Positions 56,153 through 64,000 of a DNA stretch of 64,000 nucleotides are shown piece by piece. Source of the DNA: Gaiellasilicea sp963731615 (GTDB lineage: Bacteria; Actinomycetota; Thermoleophilia; Gaiellales; Gaiellaceae); contig CAVSWD010000003.1 in the NCBI GenBank assembly GCA_963731615.1, forward strand, positions 90,984 through 154,983, read 5' to 3'. Position 1 is the first letter of the stretch. The number at the start of each line of letters is the position of its first letter. A program made the translations under genes and the position numbers. Under the pieces are notes generated by a model, which worked only from the letters and a program-made list of their open reading frames with translations, was not told the origin of the DNA and searched no databases.

Positions 56153-56201
56153 CCCGATCGGGGTAGGTCCTACTAAAGCGGTCGGTCCTATCTGCCGATA
56201 G
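56153..56201. promoter_or_regulatory. Palindrome and GGTCCTA direct repeats upstream of HD-GYP gene
   Basis: CCCGATCGGG (56153-56162), two GGTCCTA copies 18 bp apart (56166-56172 and 56184-56190), and a small hairpin CTATC-tgcc-GATAG (56188-56201) crowd the 92-bp gap before the regulator. This may be its control region; no protein can be named. Confidence 0.35.
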
Positions 56202-56235
56202 ACGTGCTCATCAGCGTCCGATCCGGGGGGTAACG

Positions 56236-57303
56236 ATGCGTTTGCTGCTGGTAGATGACGATTCAGGGTTCCGCGCCCTGTTGCGCACGACTTTCGAGGA
56301 CGTCCATGTCGACGTCGACGAAGCGGGCAGTGCCGCCCAGGCCGAGGCCCGCATCGCCGACGCCCGTCCCGACGTGATCGTGCTCGACGTCGGCATGCCC
56401 GGCGTCGACGGGCTCGCGTTCTGCCGCGAGCTGAAGTCGGACCCGGACACGCGGGGGATCCGAGTCGTCCTGCTGACGGGGATGGAAGACGTCGAGGACG
56501 TCGCCGGCGCCGCCGGCGCGGACGCGCTCCTGCTGAAGCCTTTTCGGCCGCTCGAGCTGCTCGGCGTCGTCGAGCGGCTGGCCGGCTCTCCGGTCGGAGC
56601 GCCGATCCGCCGGACGCCGATGCGCTCGGACGAGGAGCAGCTGGTGCTCTACGCACGCGATCTCCGGCAGCTCGTCGAGATCGAGCGCGCGCAGCGCGGC
56701 CTGCTCGAGAGCGCCTACAAGGAGACGGTCTCGGCGCTCGCAAGCGCGCTCGGGACGAAGGACACGGGCACGCGCCAGCACTCGCAGCGGGTGCAGCGGT
56801 ACGCGCTCGAGCTCGCGGCCGCGATCGACCCGGTACTCGCAGCCGATCCCTCGCTCGAGTACGGGTTCCTGCTGCACGACATCGGCAAGATCGGCGTCCC
56901 CGATCAGATCCTGCTCAAGCCAGGCCCGCTCAACGAGGCCGAATGGCGGGTGATGAAGGCGCACACGCTGCTCGGCTCGCAGATGATCAGCGGCGTCGCC
57001 TTCCTGCATGAGGCCGGGGTGGAGGTCGTCCGCTCGCACCACGAGCGCTGGGACGGCACCGGCTATCCGGATGGGCTCACGGGCGAGGAGATCCCGATCG
57101 GCGCGCGCATCTTCGCCGTCGCCGACGCGCTCGACGCGATCACGAACCCTCGTCCCTACCGCGAGGCCCGGAGCTGGCGCGACTCCCGCCGGGAGATCGT
57201 CGCGCACAAGGGCACGCAGTTCGACCCGCAGGTGGTCGAGGCCTTCTGCGACCGCGAGCACGTCCTGCACGAGATTCGCAGGGAGCTGCTGGCGGCCGCG
57301 TAG
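56236..57303 (+). CDS. Response regulator with HD-GYP phosphodiesterase domain
   Basis: 355 residues. The receiver (1-120) has LLLVDDDSGFRALL, the acceptor aspartate in VIVLDVGMPGVDG, VVLLTGMEDVEDVAG and LLLKPFRPLEL. A helical linker leads to an HD-GYP domain with FLLHDIGKIGVPDQILLKPG and the signature HHERWDGTGYPDGLTGEEI. Such proteins degrade cyclic di-GMP to GMP when phosphorylated. The nearest histidine kinase in the window is hybrid and distant, so its partner is unknown. GGGGGG-TAACG upstream of ATG is a poor RBS. Confidence 0.95.
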   Translation: MRLLLVDDDSGFRALLRTTFEDVHVDVDEAGSAAQAEARIADARPDVIVLDVGMPGVDGLAFCRELKSDPDTRGIRVVLLTGMEDVEDVAGAAGADALLLKPFRPLELLGVVERLAGSPVGAPIRRTPMRSDEEQLVLYARDLRQLVEIERAQRGLLESAYKETVSALASALGTKDTGTRQHSQRVQRYALELAAAIDPVLAADPSLEYGFLLHDIGKIGVPDQILLKPGPLNEAEWRVMKAHTLLGSQMISGVAFLHEAGVEVVRSHHERWDGTGYPDGLTGEEIPIGARIFAVADALDAITNPRPYREARSWRDSRREIVAHKGTQFDPQVVEAFCDREHVLHEIRRELLAAA

Positions 57304-57336
57304 GAAGCGACGCACCGCTGGATAAACTCGGCGGCG

Positions 57337-58498
57337 ATGGACTTCTCTCTCACCGCCGACCAGCGGGAGATCCAGGCCCTCGCCCGCGAGGTCGCGCAGG
57401 CCGAGATCGAGCCGAACGCGGCGGTCTGGGACCGCGAGCACCGCTTCCCGACCGAGCTGTACGGAAAGCTCGCCGACCTCGGGCTGATGGGCGTCTGCGT
57501 GCCGGCGGAGCTCGGCGGCGCGGGCGCCGACTTCCTCTCGTACATCCTCGTGCTGGAGGAGCTCTCGCGCGCCGACGCGGGAGTGGGCGTGACCGTCGCC
57601 GTGCACACGAGCGCCTGCACACTGCCGCTGCTCTCGTTCGGGACCGAGGAACAGCGCGAGCGCTTCGTGCCGCCGCTCGCGAGCGGCGAGCACGATCGGC
57701 GCCTTCGCGCTCACCGAGCCGGAGGCGGGGTCGGACGCCGGCTCGCTCCGCACCCGTGCCGACGCGGACGGCGATGGCTGGACGATCACCGGCGCCAAGC
57801 AGTGGATCACGAACGGCAGCTACGCCGGCACCTTCCTCCTCTTCGCGCGCACGGACACCGAGATCGAGGGTGCGCGCGGCGTCTCGGCGTTCGTGCTCGA
57901 CGCCGACCACGTGCGCGTCACGCGCGAGGAGGAGAAGCTCGGCCTCAACTCGTCCTCGACCGTCGACCTCGTGATCGAGGGCGCGCAGGTCGGCCGCGAC
58001 CGGCTGTTGCACGAGGAAGGCCGCGGGTTCGCGATCGCGATGTCGACGCTGGACGGAGGCCGGATCGGGATCGCGGCGCAGGCGCTCGGGATCGCACAGG
58101 CCGCCTACGACGTGGCGCGCGAGTACGCGAAGGAGCGGCGCACCTTCGGCAAACGGATCGCAGAGCACCAGGCGATCCAGTTCAAGCTCGCGGACATGTC
58201 GACCGAGATCGACGCCGCCCGGCTGCTCGTCTACCGCGCCGCTTGGCTGAAGGAGCAGGGCGAGCCGCACACGGAGGCGGGCGCAAAGGCGAAGCTCTTC
58301 GCCTCCGAGATGGCTCGGCGGCAGACGGCCGAGGCGATCCAGATCCTCGGCGGCTACGGCTATACGAAGGAGTTCCCCGTCGAGCGGTACTACCGCGACG
58401 CGAAGATCACGGAGATCTACGAGGGCACGAGCGAGATCCAGCGGCTCGTGATCGCCCGCAAGATCCTGGACCTGCAGCGTGAGGTTGTTTCGGCTTGA
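57337..58498 (+). CDS. Acyl-CoA dehydrogenase (one frameshift)
   Basis: 386 residues after correction, FAD enzyme introducing a trans double bond into acyl-CoA. Motifs: FALTEPEAGSDAGSLRTRA, WITNGSYAGTFLLFART, GRIGIAAQALGIAQAAYD, and the catalytic base in ITEIYEGTSEIQRLVIAR (glutamate of YEGTSE). The break is at 57694, where ASGEH is followed one base later by IGAFALTEPEAGSD. ATG 57337. Its stop overlaps the TTG start of the cobalamin adenosyltransferase gene (TTGA). Confidence 0.95.
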
Positions 58499-59079
58499 AG
58501 GGCCGCGCACGTGACGAACCGGTCCGGCTGACGAAGGTCTATACGCGCGGCGGCGATGCCGGCGAGACCTCGCTCGGCGACGGCTCGCGCGTCTCGAAGC
58601 TCGACTGCCGTATCGGCGCGTTCGGCACCGTCGACGAGCTGAATTCCGCGCTCGGGGTCGTGCTCGCCGGCGAGCTCCCGGACGCGATGCGGGAGCCGTT
58701 GACGCGGATCCAGAACGAGCTCTTCGACGTCGGCGCCGACCTCTCGGTGCCGTGGGGCGTCACCGACCGGCTCCGTGTGGAGCAGCCGCTGATCGACGAG
58801 CTCGAGCAGCTCTGCGACACCTTTAACGCCGAGTTGCCGGAGCTGCGCAGCTTCGTCCTCCCCGGCGGAACCGAGGCGGCCGCGCGGCTGCACGTCGCGC
58901 GCACGATCTGCCGCCGGGCCGAGCGCGACGTCCTCCTCGGCTCGGAGGAGCTCGAGCTGAACCCGCTCGTCCTCGTCTACCTGAACCGGCTCTCCGACCT
59001 GCTCTTCATCCTCGCCCGCGCCGCCAACGCGGGCGGCGAGGAGCCGCTGTGGCGGCCTGGGAGCTCGCCCTCGCACTAG
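58495..59079 (+). CDS. Cob(I)alamin adenosyltransferase, PduO type
   Basis: 194 residues; makes adenosylcobalamin from cob(I)alamin and ATP. The ATP-binding N-terminus is TKVYTRGGDAGETSLGDGSR, followed by FGTVDELNSALGVVLA, QNELFDVGADLSVPW and RTICRRAERDVLLG with the family arginines. TTG start overlaps the dehydrogenase stop. The coupling to acyl-CoA genes fits a supply role for methylmalonyl-CoA mutase, though no mutase is in view. It overlaps the next gene by 31 bases. Confidence 0.93.
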   Translation: MKGRARDEPVRLTKVYTRGGDAGETSLGDGSRVSKLDCRIGAFGTVDELNSALGVVLAGELPDAMREPLTRIQNELFDVGADLSVPWGVTDRLRVEQPLIDELEQLCDTFNAELPELRSFVLPGGTEAAARLHVARTICRRAERDVLLGSEELELNPLVLVYLNRLSDLLFILARAANAGGEEPLWRPGSSPSH

Positions 59080-59795
59080 CCGGGTCGTTCGCCGCCGGGT
59101 ACGTGGGCTCGATGCTGGGCCTCGTGCTCGGGACGCTGCGGCTGCCGCTGATCGTCGCGCTGACCGGGAGCCCGCTCACCGCCGCCGGCACGAACATCGC
59201 GATCTCGGCCGCGTCGGCAGGCGCGGGGGCGATCGGCCATGCACGGGAACGGCGCGTCGACTGGCGTGTCGTCGCTTGGATGGCTCCGCCGTCGGTCGCC
59301 GGAGCGATCCTCGGCGCTTTGGTCGCCGACGACGTCTCGGAGCGGCTGCTCCACGCCGCCATCGCGGCCGTGCTCGTCTGGAGCGGAATCGACCTTGCAC
59401 TCCGTCCGGTTCACCCGCGTTCGCGCGAGCGCTTGCGGCTCTGGCCCGCCGTGACCGGCGGCTTCGGAATCGGGGCGCTCGGCGGCGCCGTCGGCGTCAT
59501 CCTCGGCACCCTGCGGATGCCGGCGCTCGTCCGCGGCGTCGGGATGAGCCTCAAGCGGGCGGCGGGGACGAACCTCGTCGTCGGCTTCCTGCTCGGCGTC
59601 GCCGCGTTCGCGGCGCACGCGGGTGCGCTCCGGATCGACTGGCCGATCCTGCTCGCCGGCCTCGCCGGCGCGATTCCCGGCGGCTGGCTCGGCGCGAAGG
59701 CGACGGGCCGGTTCGACGAGAACGTCCTGCGACTGGCGCTCGGCGCCGTGCTCGTCGTCGTCGGCGTCGCGTTCGCGGCGCAGGCGCTTCGCTAG
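59049..59795 (+). CDS. TauE/SafE-family (sulfite exporter) membrane protein
   Basis: 248 residues with about eight helices in two repeats. The family signature GSMLGLVLGTLRLPLIVALT appears in repeat one and GGAVGVILGTLRMPALVRGV in repeat two, each followed by A-G-T-N-(I/L). These transport anionic sulfur or carbon compounds. GTG 59049 inside the 3' end of the PduO gene. The TAG shares CTAG with the convergent repeat-protein gene. Confidence 0.88.
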   Translation: MAAWELALALAGSFAAGYVGSMLGLVLGTLRLPLIVALTGSPLTAAGTNIAISAASAGAGAIGHARERRVDWRVVAWMAPPSVAGAILGALVADDVSERLLHAAIAAVLVWSGIDLALRPVHPRSRERLRLWPAVTGGFGIGALGGAVGVILGTLRMPALVRGVGMSLKRAAGTNLVVGFLLGVAAFAAHAGALRIDWPILLAGLAGAIPGGWLGAKATGRFDENVLRLALGAVLVVVGVAFAAQALR

Positions 59796-62700
59796 CGCGG
59801 CGGCAATGCGACCGACGCCATGCGGATCGCGCGGCCCAGCTGCGCCTGCGTGGCGGAGCGGGGAAGGATCGAGAACGCTCCCGCCCGCTCGAGCGCCCGC
59901 CTGAGGGCGCGGCGGTCGGACAGCGCGATCGCCCGTACCGTCGGGAAGACGGTGCGCACGTCGCGAAGGAACTGGATCCCGAACCGGTCGACGTCGACGA
60001 CGACCACGCGGACGGTGCGATTCGGCGCGCTCAGCAGCGCGAACGTCCGCTCCGGCGTCGCATGCGACACGACCCGATCGGCCGAGCTGCTGATCCTGTT
60101 CGCTCGCTTGGACGTGTCGACCGCGAGCACGACCTCGACGCGATGCGGCCGGGTCCGAAGCTGCTCGAGCCCTGGGCCGGCGAACCTGATCCGGGCGGCC
60201 TTCCGGGCGGTGTCCGCGCCGGAGCGAGCGTTCCAGGTCAGGCGGTAGATCCCGGGGCGCCGCACCTGCGACGGCAGGCGTAGCTTCGTGATCGTGCTGC
60301 CCGACTTGACCTGGAGCTGCCAGGTGTACAGGCGGCGGCCGGTGGCCGTGGCGAGCGTCGTTGCCACGGAAGCAGGCCGCGTCGCGACGATGCGGACGGG
60401 AATCGACGAGAGCCGGCCGACGCGGACCTTCACCGACTTGTCAGTGGCGATCCGAATCTGGAACTGCGCCTGCGGGGCGCCGGCTGAAGCGGTGACGCCG
60501 ATGGGCGTCCCGACCGGGGCGACCAGGAGCTTCGTCGGGCCTACCACGGTTCCCGGTGCGACTCGGGCGGCGACGATCCGGCTCACCTTCCCGAGCACGA
60601 AGCCCGAGGCCGCGAGCCTCGCTGCCGCTGCTTCCGTGCTGAGGCCGAGCACCGAGGGGACGGCGCGCATCGCCTCGGAGGGAATGCTGACGTTGCCCGC
60701 GGCGTCGTACTGGAGGAACGTGAAGACGCGGGTGTCTCCCGCCTTGAACGCGCCGAGCTTGACCTCGTACTGCCGCGGCCCGAACGAGGCGTACGGCTCG
60801 CCGTTGACGAGCAGCACGACGTTGCCGAGCTGGCCGCTGTCGTCGGTGCCCGGCACCCAGCGGAGGGTCAGGCCGTCGTCGGCGACCACGCCGCCGAGGT
60901 GCGTCGGCCGCGTCGGGGGCGTCGTGTCGCCGAAGAAGGCGAAGTAGGAGAGATGACGCGTGAGGACGTGGACGCCGGCGGCGTCGCGGTAGAAGCCGTC
61001 AGCATGGCCTGCGGGCAGCGTTGCCCCGCCAAGCGGAGCGAGCGTCCGCCACGTCGTCCCGTCCTGCGAGGTGACGGGCACGCCGTTCGAGCCCGCGGAG
61101 GCCGGGAGCAGCACCTCGATCACGTCCACGAAGTCGTGCACTTCCGTGCCGGCGAGAGCCCAGCGCGCAGTCACCTCGATCACCTGGCTGCCTGCCGCAA
61201 GCCTGGGCGCGAGCGCGGCGGACGGCAGCAGCGGATCGACGCGGAGCACGAGGAAGTCCGATGCGGCCGGAACCGCGGGCCACGCCGAGGCCGGCACGGT
61301 GAGCGTGGCGAGCTGTCCCGCCGCTTCGAGAGTCGTGCTCGCAGTGGGGGAGGCCGACTTCTCGACCGGCGGCCGATCCGGCAGCGGCGAGCTCTCGATC
61401 GTGATGGCGACGCGGAACGGCGTGCGGTTGCCACTCGCGTCTTGGAGCTCGCCGGAGAGCACGTGCAAGCCGTTGGCCAGCGCCCCGGTCGCGAAGGTGA
61501 GCTCGTTTCCGGAGATCCCCGGTGCCGGTGCGGCGGCGCCGTCGAGAAGCGCGCCTGGGGCGGTCACGGGCTCGCTTGCGGTGACGACGATCTGGTTCGC
61601 AGCTGTGGAGACGGATCCGTCGGCAGGGGCCGAGGAAACGAGGCTGGGAGCGGTGTTGTCGAAGCGGACGTTCGCGCGGATGGACGGCGTCGACGCATTC
61701 TCGAGCGAGTCGAAACCGATCGCGCGCAGGTCGTAGAGGCCGTCGGCGAGCGTGCTCGTGTCGAGGGCGGCGGCGAACGGGGCGCTCGTGTCGTTGCCGA
61801 TCTGCGTCCAGGAGCCGGCCCCCGCGGGCGAGACGGCGAACGAGACGCGCGCGGCGCCGCCGGCCGTCGCAGCTGCCGAGCGACACCGAGCCCGAGACGA
61901 CCGGGCCGGGATCGGCGAGCGTCACCGTCGGGCCGGTCGAGTCGACCGTCACGGAGACGACCGGCGTCGTGTGGACGTTGCCGGCTGCGTCGGTGACGAG
62001 CGCCCGGATCTCGGCGACGCCGTCAGGAGCGGCGGTCGAGTTCCAGTTGACGGTGTACGGGGCGGTGGCATCGGTGCCGACGCCGGCGAACGCGCCGGCG
62101 CCGAACGGCTTCACTTCGAAGGCGACCGAGACCACGCCCGAGCCGGCGTCGGCAGCGGCCGCCGTGAGCTGCACGGCGGGCCCGCCGACGGTCGCGGCCG
62201 CTCCAGGAGCGGTGATCGAGCCCGTCGGCTGCGTGTTGTCGACACGCGTCGTCCTCGGCGCGCTCGTGCCCGGATTGCCGCCGACGTCGGTTGCGCGGGC
62301 GCGGAGGTCGTAGAGCCCGTCCGCGACGGTGGTCGTGTCGAAGCCGGCGGTGAAGCCGTCTCCCGGCGTCGCATCGGTCGTGATCGTCGTCCAGACGCCG
62401 GCGCCGGCGAGGCTGCGCTCGAAGACCACCTGCGCCGTGTCGGCGGAGGTCGAGACGCCGAGCGTGACGGTGCCGGAGACGGCCGCGCCCGGATCGTTCA
62501 GCGTGATCGCCGGCGCGTCGTTGTCGAACGTGACAGTGCGGACGGCCGAGGTGGTCTCGTTGCCGGCGACGTCCGTGACGACGACACGCAGGTCCGCGGG
62601 GCCGTCCGGGTAGCCGCCCGTTGCGAGCGACTGCTGGTAGGTCGTGCCGACCACGGGCGCGGTCTGCGTCCCGAAGACGCTGAACGTCCCGGAACCGGCC

Positions 62701-64000
62701 GGCTTGAGCTCGAAGCGGACGGCCGAGACGCCGGAGGCCGGCGGCACGGCACCGTCGCTCGCGCTCGCCGTCACGTTGATGGCGCCGGAGACGACTGCCG
62801 CAGCCGCGGGCGAGGTGACGTTGCCCGCCGGCGCCGTGTTGTCGACCGTCTTCGGCAGGCCGGGCAGGAGCTCGTTCGCGACGTTCCCGGTCGCGTCCGT
62901 GACGACGGCGCGCAGGTCGTACGGGCCGTCCGCCACGAGAGCCGTGTTCCAGGCCGCCTCGTACGGCGGCGAGATGTCGGCCGGGCCGATGTTCGACCAC
63001 GCGCCCGCACCGGCCGGGGAGAACTGGAACTGGACGGAGCTGACGTCGCCGTCGGTGGTCGCGTAGGTGAGGTTCGCGATCCCACGCAGATACGTGCCGG
63101 GGTCGCCGGGCGCGCCGTTCGGCGCTGTCGTGTCGATCACGACCGTGATCGTCTTCGGCGCCTCGACGTTGCCGACGTCGTCGGTGGAGAAGTACTGCAC
63201 GACGTGCGAGCCGTCGTTGGAGTGGTCGCCGGGCGCCGAGACGATCGCGGAGTTGCCGGACTGGAGGCTGCCGCCGTCGATCGAGTACGACGTCGCGCTG
63301 ACGCCCGACCCGGTGCCGTCGCCGGCGCTGAAAGTGACGGTCACCGGCGAGTTGCTCGGCGTGCCCGGTGCGAGCGACGCCGTCGTTGCAGGCGCAGTGT
63401 GGTCGATGAGCACGGTGACCGCGGCGGACGAGAGCGAGTTGCCCGCGCGGTCGGTTGTCGTCACGCGCACTTCGTAGGTGCCGTCGTCGGTCGCGTCCGG
63501 ACCGCTTACCGTGTTCCACGACGCGGCCGTCGGCGTCCAGGGATCGCTCGTCCCGGCTTGACGCCGTTCGAAGACGACGGTGGCGACTCCGGAGCCGGCA
63601 TCGGCCGAGTTGCTCGTGAGCGTGATCGGGGCGACGCCGAACTCGTCCCCGCTCGCCGGGGACGTGACCGACCCGGTCGGCATGGTGTTGTCCACGCGGA
63701 CGGTGACCGCCGCGGAGGCAAATGATTACCGGCGTTGTCGGTCGTGATCACCCGCACGTCGTAGAGGCCGTCGGCGACGAGGCCCGTGTTCCAGCTCGCA
63801 GCTTGGTTTGTCCACGAGTCGGCGCCCGCGGGCGAGCGCTGGAACTGCATGGAAGCGACGCCGGAGCCCGTGTCCGCCGAGTCGCTCGCGAGCGTGAGCG
63901 AGCCGCGGACGTTTGCTCCGTCTTCGGGCTCGGCGATGGTGCCCGTCGGCAGTGTGTTGTCGACCCGGACGGTGACCGCGGCGGACGTGAACGTGTTCCC
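59792..64000 (-). CDS. Large Ig-like repeat surface protein with receiver-like C-terminus (5' end outside window; two frameshifts)
   Basis: At least 1400 residues are visible. From the right edge there are about nine Ig-like modules of 75-110 residues, joined by V-x-(V/D)-D-x-T-x-P (VRVDNTMPTGSV, LIDHTAPATTAS, VIDTTAPNGAPG, TVDNTAPAGNVT, and others) with the DAGSGV...V(A/V)F core. Next come TLRWVPGTDDSGQLGNVVLL (fibronectin-like) and a PASTA-like stretch LSTEAAAARLAASGFVLGKV. The final 90 residues, VRVVVVDVDRFGIQFLRDVR and AGAFSILPRSATQAQLGRAI, look like a degenerate response-regulator receiver. Breaks lie near 61873 (one extra base) and 63719-63723 (one missing base in TTT). Probably an adhesin or cell-wall protein; no export signal can be seen. 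Confidence 0.82.

Overview
The window is GC-rich, gene-dense DNA with short intergenic gaps, many ATGA/TGATG gene overlaps and frequent GTG/TTG starts. Genes such as the Lsr2-like basic protein, SHOCT and short membrane proteins, a MalT-like LuxR activator, an SigG-type ECF sigma factor with a SnoaL-like tail, VLRF1-type release factor, fused spermidine synthase and a WTSAE-repeat secreted protein fit an actinobacterium, most plausibly class Thermoleophilia (Gaiellales/Solirubrobacterales). That placement is an inference from gene content; no rRNA is present. Both tRNA genes lack an encoded CCA.

Layout. 0-3 kb: partial exported ferritin-like protein, isocitrate/isopropylmalate dehydrogenase, topoisomerase IB, small DNA-binding-like protein. 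3-11 kb: DNA repair block of AddB-like and AddA-like helicase-nucleases, a metallophosphoesterase and endonuclease III. 10.7-12.2 kb: thioredoxin reductase with a zinc-ribbon PAS protein. 12.3-19.4 kb: release-factor-like protein, RmuC, DUF3105 protein, tRNA-Leu(TAA), glutamate dehydrogenase, CBS protein, exopolyphosphatase, PAP2 protein, tRNA-fMet. 19.5-32.8 kb: many membrane proteins (MFS/spermidine synthase fusion, MMPL, RDD, AI-2E family, flippase-like), a cupin gene with a decayed partial duplicate, and small stress-type proteins. 33-38 kb: regulators (MalT-like activator, PAS-LuxR, ECF sigma, STAS). 38-43.4 kb: MFS and ABC exporters, glyoxalase-family proteins, YqgE. 43.5-46.4 kb: membrane hybrid histidine kinase and, upstream of it, a secreted protein built from AEWTS pentapeptides. 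46.4-52.1 kb: a complete minus-strand tryptophan operon in the order trpE-G-D-CF-B-A. 52.1-59.8 kb: M42 peptidase and acyl-CoA metabolism genes (thiolase, 3-hydroxyacyl-CoA dehydrogenase, acyl-CoA dehydrogenase, cobalamin adenosyltransferase) with an HD-GYP response regulator. 59.8-64 kb: the 3' part of a very large Ig-like repeat surface protein that runs off the right edge.

Sequence quality. Fourteen genes are interrupted by about twenty single-base shifts. Eighteen behave as one extra base and two as one missing base in a short homopolymer. Both sides of each break keep family-typical sequence, and removing the extra base (or restoring the missing one) makes every fully contained gene a whole number of codons. 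I read these as uncorrected sequencing errors rather than pseudogenes or programmed frameshifting, and annotate each gene as one CDS over its full span.

The most unusual content is the AEWTS-repeat secreted protein (45854-46210). It carries 13 tryptophans in 118 residues, lies directly downstream of the tryptophan operon on the same strand, and is preceded by three direct repeats spaced exactly 23 bp. No stretch longer than 300 bases lacks a gene.
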